Source of the DNA: an uncultured Eggerthellaceae bacterium
GTDB taxonomy: Bacteria > Actinomycetota > Coriobacteriia > Coriobacteriales > Eggerthellaceae
Direction: 5' to 3'
Assembly (NCBI GenBank): GCA_946631805.1
Contig: CAMPAJ010000030.1
Coordinates: 1 to 11,253, forward strand
Length of the DNA: 11,253 nucleotides
The position numbers and the translations under genes were made by a program. Under the pieces are notes generated by a model. That model searched no databases. It worked only from the letters and a program-made list of their open reading frames with translations, and was not told the DNA's origin. Numbering within the stretch: position 1 is the first letter of the stretch; each line of letters opens with the position of its first letter. Positions 1 through 6,006 of the stretch are shown here, piece by piece.

Positions 1-979
1 ACTTGTTATAGCGGGAATTGAGCACGAGTGCGACGATGCACAAGATGACGCCCAGCACGCACGGCACGCCCAGCAGCGATAGGATCAAGCCGGCAATGGC
101 CAAGCCAAACGCCGTGGCAGGGGCTACGTTTGCCGCTGCTGAGGAGCCGTAAGCTCCGCTCTGATTGAGTGCCTGATCGGCAGGAGTCGCCGCCGAGGGT
201 GCAGTGGGCCGCCCTTGCTCCCCGGCTGCATAGGGAGCCGGCTGCATCACTGCCGTAGCATCAGGCGGGGCGGGGTCATACGACGCAGAAACCGGAGCCT
301 GAGCGGGAACGGGGTCGTATGACGCGGCTACAGGCGCGGCGCCATACATGCCCTCGTACGAGCCAGCTGCAGGCACAACCGGGATTGCGGCATCGGGAAC
401 CGCGCTATAAGAGTCGACCGCAGGCATGCCATTCGAGCTCGCATCATATACCGGGGGTACAGACGAGCCGATGTCGTAGGGTATAGCGGTAGCGGCAACG
501 TCGAAGGACGCCGATGCAGGCGCGACGTTGTAGGACGCAGTCTCGGATTGAAACGGGACAGCCTGTGCTTGCCGCTGATCGTACGCCTGCGGCACGACAG
601 CCTGCGCTTGCTGCCACTCGCCCGCTTGCTGCGGCGGGACAGCCTGCACCTGCTGCCATTCATACGCCTGTTGCGGTGGCGCGATTTGCTGCTGGGCATA
701 CCCATCCTGCATAGGAACGGCCTGTGCTTGTTGCTGCACGTATGCCTCCTGAGGCTGAAAGCCATTAGGGACGGCATTAAAATCCGGCATCTGACTCACG
801 GGTTCGGCAGCATAGGGGGACGACACGAAAAAGCTGCTGCTCTGAACGGAAGAAGCCTGGGAGCCTACGGATTGCTGCGCGCCATCGATTAGGCTCGTTT
901 CGCCTTCCGGTAACGCAGAACCACAGTTTTCGCAGTATTTCGCCTGAGCCACTTCTGCACCGCACCATGGACAAATCAT
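1..979 (-). CDS. Zinc-ribbon protein with Gln/Pro-rich repeat linker and hydrophobic tail (3' end outside window)
   Basis: The gene is partial: 326 codons are visible and no stop occurs before the window edge. The start at 979 is set by AGGAGG seven bases upstream of ATG. Residues 3-20 form a zinc ribbon with Cys pairs CPWC and CENC (Cys3, Cys6, Cys16, Cys19). A long low-complexity linker follows. Residues about 82-141 carry imperfect 13-14-residue repeats around QAVP with EWQQ or QQAYEWQQ, and residues about 212-247 repeat a SYDP motif. The last visible stretch, about residues 288-321, is strongly hydrophobic and glycine-rich, with two closely spaced membrane segments resembling DUF4190-type tails. 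The usual architecture of such proteins is a cytosolic ribbon, a flexible tether and a membrane anchor. The molecular function is unknown; adaptor or sensor roles are only inference. It is insulated from the upstream aldolase gene by a strong terminator. Confidence 0.85.
   Translation of the reverse strand, partial: MICPWCGAEVAQAKYCENCGSALPEGETSLIDGAQQSVGSQASSVQSSSFFVSSPYAAEPVSQMPDFNAVPNGFQPQEAYVQQQAQAVPMQDGYAQQQIAPPQQAYEWQQVQAVPPQQAGEWQQAQAVVPQAYDQRQAQAVPFQSETASYNVAPASASFDVAATAIPYDIGSSVPPVYDASSNGMPAVDSYSAVPDAAIPVVPAAGSYEGMYGAAPVAASYDPVPAQAPVSASYDPAPPDATAVMQPAPYAAGEQGRPTAPSAATPADQALNQSGAYGSSAAANVAPATAFGLAIAGLILSLLGVPCVLGVILCIVALVLNSRYNK
555..736 (-). repeat. In-frame degenerate tandem repeats, period about 39-42 bp
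   Basis: Copies of the GACAGCCTG core (plus-strand reading) begin near 557, 596 and 638, and a diverged copy lies near 715. Spacing is always a multiple of three, so the repeats encode the Gln-rich QAVP units of the zinc-ribbon protein. This is a coding repeat, likely variable in copy number between strains. Confidence 0.7.
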
Positions 980-1155
980 GCCAGGTCCTCCTGTTCGAAA
1001 ACTTTTCCACCGTTTAACCGCTCGCGCGATCAGCAAAAATCGCCGATTAGCGCCCACCGCGCTCCACGCCAATGAGTCACAGATACGTTCTCCCGGCTCG
1101 TTTCGCGCTATGCACCAGCCCCGCTATGCAATCGCAAACTCGGCCTAACTATATA

Positions 1156-1185
1156 ACAAAAGGGGGCGAGCAGTGCCCGCCCCCT
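1156..1185 (-). terminator. Rho-independent terminator of the aldolase gene
   Basis: On the minus strand, 15 nt past the aldolase stop codon, an 11-bp stem (AGGGGGCGGGC paired with GCTCGCCCCCT, one G-U pair) closes a three-base ACT loop. TTTTGTT follows. Stem strength and T-run are those of a classical intrinsic terminator. Confidence 0.9.
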
Positions 1186-1199
1186 CTGCGGATACCCAA

Positions 1200-2144
1200 T
1201 TACAGGGCGAAATCCTTCTCGCCGTTGAACACCGCCATCGCGTCGGCGACCTCGTAGTCGGCCAGCGTGATGGAGCTGATGGCCTTGGTCAGACGCACGG
1301 CCTCGTCCAGCGAGCGCTGGTGAATATTGCGGCCGGTAGCGTTGCCCACAGCGCCGCCCACGTGAATCTGATCGTAGAGCTGCGTGAGGAACGTCTCGGC
1401 ATCGACCGTCGACCCACCCGCGCAAACCAGGCCCGTGCGGCCGGCGGCCTTCGTGGCGATTTCCAGCGCCTCGGCAGGCGTGCGGGAATCCTCGCCCTGC
1501 GGCTTGGGCGGATTGACCTTCACGAAGTCGGCGCCCAGGCACAGCGCAACACCGGCAGCGCCAGCGATGAGGTCGGGGTCCTTCTCGGCGGTAATCGCCT
1601 TGCCGCGCGGGTAAATCCACAGCACGACGAGCAGACCCTCGGCATGGGCCTGGGCGATGAGCTCGCCGGCCTCGGCCATCATGGTGGCTTCGTACTCGCT
1701 GCCCAGATAAATGGTGTAACCCAACCCGACGATGTTCACGCCCGCGTCGCGCATGGCGAGCACGGCGTCCAAGCTGTGCAGAAGCGGGGAGTACGGATCC
1801 TCCTGCGCCGTCTTGACCAGGTTGGTCTTGGAATTCATCTTCACCAGGTAGTTGATCTCGGGGTAATCGGCGGCGTAGCGCGCGATTAAGCCGCGCTGGC
1901 CTGCCATGACGCCGCAAACGCCCTGGTCGGCAATCTTGAACAGATGCTCGGGCTCGCAGTCGGCAATGTCGATGTCCTCGCCGTAAAAGTCCTTGTTAAG
2001 ATGCTCGACTTTCTGATCGCAGGCGAACAGCATGAGGCGGCCGCTGTTGCGGGTGGCCTTCATGTAGTTGTCGATATAGGTTTCGCGCATCTCGAGCGAA
2101 ACGTCAACAGGCACCTTTACTTGATCACGAGTAATCGTAGGCAT
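1200..2144 (-). CDS. Class I fructose-bisphosphate aldolase, DhnA/archaeal type (FBA Ia / DeoC-LsrF superfamily)
   Basis: The 314-residue product is a Schiff-base TIM-barrel aldolase expected to act in the cytosol, most likely cleaving fructose 1,6-bisphosphate in glycolysis or gluconeogenesis. Family hallmarks seen: ACDQKVEHLN at 41-50 (substrate loop), GYTIYLGSEY at 142-151 (the Tyr typical of FBA Ia), Lys209 in GADFVKVNPPKP as the probable Schiff-base lysine, CAGGS at 241-245, and the phosphate-binding GGAVGNATGRNIHQR at 263-277. The start at 2144 is chosen because GAGGAGG lies just upstream. A longer frame to 2177 would place that ribosome site inside the coding sequence. The gene stands alone, with its own terminator. 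Substrate could instead be another sugar phosphate, since this superfamily includes LsrF and ADH-synthase-like enzymes. Family assignment is firm; substrate is moderate. Confidence 0.88.
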   Translation of the reverse strand: MPTITRDQVKVPVDVSLEMRETYIDNYMKATRNSGRLMLFACDQKVEHLNKDFYGEDIDIADCEPEHLFKIADQGVCGVMAGQRGLIARYAADYPEINYLVKMNSKTNLVKTAQEDPYSPLLHSLDAVLAMRDAGVNIVGLGYTIYLGSEYEATMMAEAGELIAQAHAEGLLVVLWIYPRGKAITAEKDPDLIAGAAGVALCLGADFVKVNPPKPQGEDSRTPAEALEIATKAAGRTGLVCAGGSTVDAETFLTQLYDQIHVGGAVGNATGRNIHQRSLDEAVRLTKAISSITLADYEVADAMAVFNGEKDFAL

Positions 2145-2177
2145 GTTTCCTCCTCGTTGAACGAATATGACCTTCAC

Positions 2178-2183
2178 ATTGTA
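2178..2183 (-). promoter_or_regulatory. Possible -10 box of the aldolase promoter
   Basis: TACAAT reads on the minus strand 34 nt upstream of the aldolase start codon, giving a leader of roughly 25 nt. No good -35 hexamer sits 16-18 bp further upstream, so this is a weak call. Confidence 0.35.
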
Positions 2184-2232
2184 GCGAATCGCGTTTTATC
2201 TAGGTAGGCATGTTTTGAATTCGAGCATCCGA

Positions 2233-2261
2233 GAAGCAAACCGGCCACTCGAAGCGAACCG
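2233..2261. repeat. Short direct repeat upstream of the aldolase promoter
   Basis: GAAGCAAACCG (2233-2243) and GAAGCGAACCG (2251-2261) match at 10 of 11 positions and are 18 bp apart. They lie between the TM2 gene end and the presumed aldolase promoter, where a regulator could bind. No regulator is identified. Confidence 0.4.
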
Positions 2262-2284
2262 CAGGGCACACCCGAGAATACCCC

Positions 2285-2581
2285 CTAGAACCATTCTCGC
2301 GAATTCGCGACGTAGACCTCATCAAACGCAGCTTGCGATTTAGTAAGGTAGATGCCCGCCTCTACAAGGGCTATGACTTGTATGACGAGCACGGCTAATC
2401 CGAACGTCACAAGGCTGCCCATGACCGAAACGGCCAGCATAACGAACCCGGCCTGGTTGTAGCCAAGATAGAATTTGTGCACGCCGAACGTGCCAAGGAA
2501 TATGGCCAGCAGGCCCGCTATGACGTGGCTTTTGGTCTTGCGCGAGCGCAGGAGGTAATCGGCGGGTGCATTTCGTTGCAT
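2285..2581 (-). CDS. TM2 domain-containing membrane protein
   Basis: The product is a 98-residue protein with a basic N-terminus (RSRKTKSH, 12-19), a first membrane segment (about 19-35), the TM2 signature LGTFGVHKFYLGY (29-41), and one long or two short hydrophobic segments (about 45-77) followed by an EAGIYL motif (74-79). TM2 proteins are small membrane proteins of generally unknown biochemical role, and the GVHKFYLG core is diagnostic. AAAGGGG lies upstream of the ATG at 2581. It sits 56 nt downstream of the TVP38 gene on the same strand and could be the last gene of that transcript. No clear intrinsic terminator follows it. Family call is strong; function is unknown. Confidence 0.88.
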   Translation of the reverse strand: MQRNAPADYLLRSRKTKSHVIAGLLAIFLGTFGVHKFYLGYNQAGFVMLAVSVMGSLVTFGLAVLVIQVIALVEAGIYLTKSQAAFDEVYVANSREWF

Positions 2582-2637
2582 GTCGTTACCCCTTTCGCCT
2601 GCTCACACACTCGACCAGCATCGACGCCATAAAGGCG

Positions 2638-3417
2638 CTAGTGCTTCCCGAGCCTATCCATAATCTTGTCGCGGAACACGATGCCAAGGACCGCCAGAAT
2701 CGCGACGATGCCGATGACGATGACGGGGCCCAGAATCTCGCCTTCTGCAAATCCCGCGGCGGCATACGTCGAGGCAAGCACGCCGGGTATGCGCCCGACG
2801 GTCGTCAGCCCGATGAACTTGCGATACTCCATATCGGTCAACGGAACGATGTACGTGAACACGTCCTTGGGCAACCCCGGGATAAGGAACAGGATGAACA
2901 CGATGATGTCCAGCTTACCCGTCTGCTCGAAGTCGCGGAATTTCTGCAGGTGATCTGCTGAAACCATACCCATGACGAACGGGGCGCCGAGTCGGTGCAC
3001 GAGCTGGTAGACCGCCGTGCTGGAAATAACGCAACCCAGCAAGATGATCACCGTGCCCCACAGCGGACCGTACATCAAGCCGGCGGCAAGCTGCACGACC
3101 TCGCCGGGAATGAGCGCGACGACGATTTGCAGGAATTGCATGCCCAGCAAGATGAACACGCCCGCCGGACCGGCATCCTGAACGCGCTTGACGAGGCGAT
3201 CCACGCCGCCTTCGGTGAAGATATCGGTGATATACGGCCAGGCCGCCACCACTATTCCAAGAATAAGCACGAGGAACACAACGAGACCGACGAATTTGAA
3301 CAGGGTGGCGCGGTCCATCTTGCGCCCAGCCACCGTCATTGTGTCATGCGGGTTTGCGGCAGTATCCTGCGCGACTGCTTCCGCTTCTTGTTCAATCTCG
3401 TCGTTCTGCACTGTCAT
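2638..3417 (-). CDS. TVP38/TMEM64 family (SNARE-associated/DedA-like) membrane protein
   Basis: The 259-residue polytopic membrane protein has a cytosolic acidic N-terminus (1-35), a first membrane helix (about 40-61), then the family core: ALIPGEVVQLAAGLMYGPLWG (101-121), helices at about 122-140 and 170-190, FLIPGLPKDVFTY (177-189), a third conserved region ending GRIPGVLASTY (208-218), and a last helix (about 228-248). The re-entrant IPGE and IPGLPKD motifs are typical of TVP38/TMEM64 proteins; the wider DedA/VTT superfamily is linked to lipid scrambling or ion-coupled transport. The start at 3417 lies 5 nt after the stop of the PRC-barrel gene, which suggests coupled translation. Its own ribosome site is poor, so an internal Met (27 or 34) cannot be excluded. 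Substrate is unknown. Confidence 0.88.
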   Translation of the reverse strand: MTVQNDEIEQEAEAVAQDTAANPHDTMTVAGRKMDRATLFKFVGLVVFLVLILGIVVAAWPYITDIFTEGGVDRLVKRVQDAGPAGVFILLGMQFLQIVVALIPGEVVQLAAGLMYGPLWGTVIILLGCVISSTAVYQLVHRLGAPFVMGMVSADHLQKFRDFEQTGKLDIIVFILFLIPGLPKDVFTYIVPLTDMEYRKFIGLTTVGRIPGVLASTYAAAGFAEGEILGPVIVIGIVAILAVLGIVFRDKIMDRLGKH

Positions 3418-3422
3418 ACCCG

Positions 3423-4262
3423 CTATTCTTCGCCCTTCGAAGCCTTGTCGAACTCTTCCTTAAATGCCGCGAACATGCCCGTCGCCTTGCCGAGCTGCTT
3501 GCCAACCGCGAACGACCCGGCGTCAACGACTTCGCCCGTCCGCTTGGCAACTTTGCTTGCCGCAGGCTTTGCGCGTTCAACCTGGGCGGTCGCTGTCGAC
3601 TTGGCCTTTGCGGCGCCTTGTTTGGCCTTGTGTGCCACGACGGCCGTTGCCTTGCCGGCCGCCGCAGCCGCGCCGCCTTCGACAGCTACGTCGAGCGCTG
3701 CATCCGACACGAGAATCGCCCCCGTTTGCTCGGTATCGGACGGGTCGTCAGCATCATGAGCGCCCACCGGAGCGACCGCCGCGCCAATCCCGCGCTTAAA
3801 ACCTTTGATGAGGCTAGCGGGAATAACGCGTTTGCCCAACAGCGCATCGCTTGTCATTCCAGAAGCGGTTGTGAAATTGTGCACGGCGCCCGTTTGGGCA
3901 TCAAACGTTACCGAGTCAATAAAGCCCAGCGACTCACCGGACTGCGTAATGGCCGGCATACCCACCCAGATAACGCACGATTCCCAATCGACGCCGAGCG
4001 CTTTGATGGCGTCTTTGTCGGTGGCGCCCCGGTCGCCGTGAACGACGACCTCGCCGTCTTCTACGTGGTAGCCATCAAGCGCGACGAACAAATCTTTGCG
4101 GTGAAACATGAGCGCCGCATCGGGGCGCTTGACCATGAATCCCACAACGCGCTTCTCGGATGGATGGAAGACGAATCGGCGCACCTTGCCGATCTTTTTT
4201 CCTTTTTCTTGGGTGACGGCACGCATGCCTGTAAGCGATTTAGTGGTGATGAGCTGGGGCAT
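3423..4262 (-). CDS. PRC-barrel domain protein with Ala/Lys-rich C-terminal region
   Basis: The 279-residue soluble protein appears to hold two PRC-barrel-like beta units. The first is about residues 1-75 (SLTGMRAVTQEKGKKIGKVR, then VVGFMVKRPDAALMFHRKDL). The second is about 98-157 (ITQSGESLGFIDSVTFDAQTG, then LLGKRVIPASLIKGF). Residues about 195-279 are rich in Ala, Lys and Val and are probably helical, resembling YtxH-like tails. PRC barrels occur in RimM, photosynthetic reaction centre H and many small stress or envelope proteins; no enzyme activity is implied. GGAGAA upstream supports the start at 4262 over the longer in-frame ATG at 4313, which would fall inside a hairpin. The neighbour upstream encodes a YtxH protein, which hints at a shared envelope or stress role (inference). 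Confidence 0.8.
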   Translation of the reverse strand: MPQLITTKSLTGMRAVTQEKGKKIGKVRRFVFHPSEKRVVGFMVKRPDAALMFHRKDLFVALDGYHVEDGEVVVHGDRGATDKDAIKALGVDWESCVIWVGMPAITQSGESLGFIDSVTFDAQTGAVHNFTTASGMTSDALLGKRVIPASLIKGFKRGIGAAVAPVGAHDADDPSDTEQTGAILVSDAALDVAVEGGAAAAAGKATAVVAHKAKQGAAKAKSTATAQVERAKPAASKVAKRTGEVVDAGSFAVGKQLGKATGMFAAFKEEFDKASKGEE

Positions 4263-4280
4263 GGTTTTCTCCGTGTGCGA

Positions 4281-4315
4281 ACGTGCGCCCAGGCTCGCAG
4301 CTCTTGGGCGCACGT
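4281..4315. repeat. Perfect 11-bp inverted repeat upstream of the PRC-barrel gene
   Basis: ACGTGCGCCCA (4281-4291) and TGGGCGCACGT (4305-4315) are exact complements around a 13-nt loop. No T-run follows on either strand, so it is not a classical terminator. It lies 19 nt upstream of the PRC-barrel start codon and may affect RNA stability or expression between the two genes. Confidence 0.75.
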
Positions 4316-4329
4316 TTCATGTACCTATG

Positions 4330-4360
4330 CGCGTTTTGGAGGCGTAAAGCCTCAAACGCG
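4330..4360. repeat. Stem-loop directly after the YtxH gene stop
   Basis: CGCGTTT..GAGGC (4330-4343, with a 2-nt TG bulge) pairs with GCCTCAAACGCG (4349-4360) around a 5-nt loop. It begins at the first base after the TAA of the YtxH gene. It lacks a T-tract in the minus direction, so termination would be at best partial. It is more likely a 3'-end stabiliser or a processing site inside the transcript. Confidence 0.65.
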
Positions 4361-4780
4361 TTATTCAGCAGCTTCCTCAGCCTTGGCGGCCACGTCGACA
4401 GCCTTGCTGGCCTCGGCGTTCTCGGCGACCTGGGCGGCGATGCGCTTGCGCGCGGCCTCGATCTTCTCGCGCAGATCGTCATCGGGCTGGGCAGCTGCCG
4501 GAGCCGATGCCGGAGCGACCTTGGAAGTGGCGCCCGAAACGAGCTCCTGGCCCTTGGTCGTTGCCGTCTTAACGAGCTCGGAGCCCTTCTCCTGAGCGGT
4601 CTTCAGGATATCCTGCGCCGTACCGGGCATGCCCGCGCCAAAGTCCTTGGCTTCGCCGACGACTGCATTGGCCTTCTCGGTAACCAATGCGCGGGTTTCT
4701 TCGCCTGCCTTTGGAGCAAGCAGCAATGCCGCGATGGTTCCGATTGCGGCACCGGTGAAAAAGCAACTGATTTTACCCAT
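4361..4780 (-). CDS. YtxH domain protein
   Basis: The 139-residue protein opens with a short hydrophobic segment (about 5-22) ending in the YtxH signature GAAIGTIAALLLAPKAGEETR (residues 10-30). A long charged Ala/Lys/Glu-rich region follows, probably helical, with repeats of the kind K-TAQEKGSELVKTATTKGQEL (60-80). YtxH proteins are small, often stress-induced, membrane-anchored proteins of unknown biochemical function. The start at 4780 is chosen for AGGAGG four bases upstream; the frame is open to 4810 but has no ribosome site there. A TATAAT box lies 39 nt upstream. It is the first gene of the probable YtxH, PRC-barrel, TVP38, TM2 transcript. Confidence 0.85.
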   Translation of the reverse strand: MGKISCFFTGAAIGTIAALLLAPKAGEETRALVTEKANAVVGEAKDFGAGMPGTAQDILKTAQEKGSELVKTATTKGQELVSGATSKVAPASAPAAAQPDDDLREKIEAARKRIAAQVAENAEASKAVDVAAKAEEAAE

Positions 4781-4818
4781 ACATCCTCCTAGCAGTGTAA
4801 TCACAAACAATGAAGTAG

Positions 4819-4824
4819 ATTATA
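4819..4824 (-). promoter_or_regulatory. Consensus -10 box for the YtxH gene
   Basis: TATAAT reads on the minus strand, predicting a start of transcription near 4812 and a leader of about 30 nt before the YtxH start codon. The -35 region is not consensus and is occupied by an inverted repeat (4828-4858). Confidence 0.6.
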
Positions 4825-4827
4825 CGC

Positions 4828-4858
4828 GCCGCCGATGCAGCAAGGCTCCATCGGCGGC
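4828..4858. repeat. Perfect 10-bp dyad overlapping the YtxH promoter
   Basis: GCCGCCGATG (4828-4837) and CATCGGCGGC (4849-4858) are exact complements separated by 11 nt. The dyad covers the spacer and -35 region of the TATAAT promoter and lies 27 nt after the stop of the ligase gene. With no T-run on the minus strand it is a weak terminator candidate; an operator is the alternative. Confidence 0.7.
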
Positions 4859-4885
4859 AAAGATTTTTCTCTTGAAGTCAAATTG

Positions 4886-5875
4886 TTACGCATACTTCGA
4901 AACGAGCTCGTCCAAAACCTGCGACAACGTAAGACCCGCTGCCTCGACGGCCACCGGGAACAGCGAGTGGTTCGTCATGCCGGGAGACACGTCAACCTCG
5001 AAGCAACGCGCGCAACCGCCGTCCCAGATCAGATCGATGCGACCCAAGTCGACCACGCTGTACGCGCGGTACACCTCGAGGGCGGCTCGCTCGATTTCGG
5101 CGCGGATGGCCTGCGCTTCCTCCTCGTTGCTCCACAGCGACTCAAGTCGTACAGGGCAGTAGAAATCCACGAGCTCGTTGTTCAGGCGCGCCTCGGCGTC
5201 GAAGAAGCCACGACGCGGCACGATCTCGACTGGAGGCAGCGTGTAGGCATCGTCGCCCGTGCCCAGAATCGACACGGCAAGCTCGACGCCTTCGACCCAT
5301 TGCTCGATGTTGACGGCGTCGTCATAGGAAAGGGCGTCCAAAATGGCCTCACCGAGCTCCTCCTGGGAGTTCACACGGTGAATGCCCAGGGCCGAGCCGC
5401 CATGGGCAGGCTTCACGCAAACGGGATACCCGCCCGGAATGCGCTGCTCGACCAGGTCGAGGGCCGTCGCCGCACCCATGAGCTTAAACGCGTCGCGTGC
5501 GATGTACACGCCCGGAGGCCACGATGCTATGCCGTCGACCTCGCCGGAAATCTGACGGTACTTGATGAGCGACGAATGCAGGGCGTCCTTGTTCCACGAG
5601 CGATGGCAGACGCTTGCCGGAGAGCCGACGAAGGGAATCTCCAGGAACTCCAGCAGGCTCTGGATCGTGCCGTCTTCGCCATGCTTGCCGTGCAGGGCGT
5701 TGTACACGACATCAGGGCGCTCGCTACGCAGGGTCGGCACGAGCTGCTCGTTCGTATCCAGGGGTACGACGCGGTGCCCCGCCTCCTCGAGCGCAGCGCA
5801 AATGTTTTTGCCGCTGATGAGCGAAAACTCGCGCTCGAACGAGGTGCCTCCCATCAATACTGCTACTTTTGCCAT
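4886..5875 (-). CDS. Divergent D-alanine--D-alanine ligase family enzyme (ATP-grasp)
   Basis: The 329-residue cytosolic ATP-grasp ligase would be expected to join two D-alanines for the peptidoglycan pentapeptide, using ATP. Recognisable motifs: VLMGGTSFERE (6-16), LHGKHGEDGTIQSLLEFLEIPFVGS (61-85), VCVKPAHGGSALG (152-164), DLGRIDLIWD (276-285) and FEVDVSPGMTNHSL (292-305). Length is usual for the family (about 300-370). GGAGA lies upstream of the start at 5875. By alignment from memory with E. coli DdlB, Glu15, Lys144, Ser150, Arg255, Asp257 and Glu270 are kept, but Glu148 is Gly159, the Lys-Tyr pair of the omega loop is Arg230-Leu231, and the metal-binding Asn272 is Asp295. The acceptor amino acid may therefore differ. 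The preceding gene, 130 nt upstream, is an aminotransferase. A symbol is not assigned because substrate is uncertain. Confidence 0.82.
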   Translation of the reverse strand: MAKVAVLMGGTSFEREFSLISGKNICAALEEAGHRVVPLDTNEQLVPTLRSERPDVVYNALHGKHGEDGTIQSLLEFLEIPFVGSPASVCHRSWNKDALHSSLIKYRQISGEVDGIASWPPGVYIARDAFKLMGAATALDLVEQRIPGGYPVCVKPAHGGSALGIHRVNSQEELGEAILDALSYDDAVNIEQWVEGVELAVSILGTGDDAYTLPPVEIVPRRGFFDAEARLNNELVDFYCPVRLESLWSNEEEAQAIRAEIERAALEVYRAYSVVDLGRIDLIWDGGCARCFEVDVSPGMTNHSLFPVAVEAAGLTLSQVLDELVSKYA

Positions 5876-6006
5876 GTTTTACGTTCTCCAATCTGCAACG
5901 GAGTCGCCGCCCGTCCGGACCAAGCCACCCCATCGTTTACGCGAATGCCCTTGAGAGACCATGCGAAGCAAAACCGCACTGCCCGCATTTCCCGCAAGCG
6001 TATCCG

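Noticed and set aside
555..736. Regular repeats of 39-42 bp that could suggest a CRISPR array
   Set aside because: The repeats are degenerate, in frame and encode a Gln-rich linker. There are no identical repeats with unique spacers and no cas genes.
5876..6006. Terminator or promoter between the aminotransferase and the ligase
   Set aside because: I found no good stem with a T-tract and no convincing -10/-35 pair in these 131 nt. Read-through from the aminotransferase is possible but unproven.
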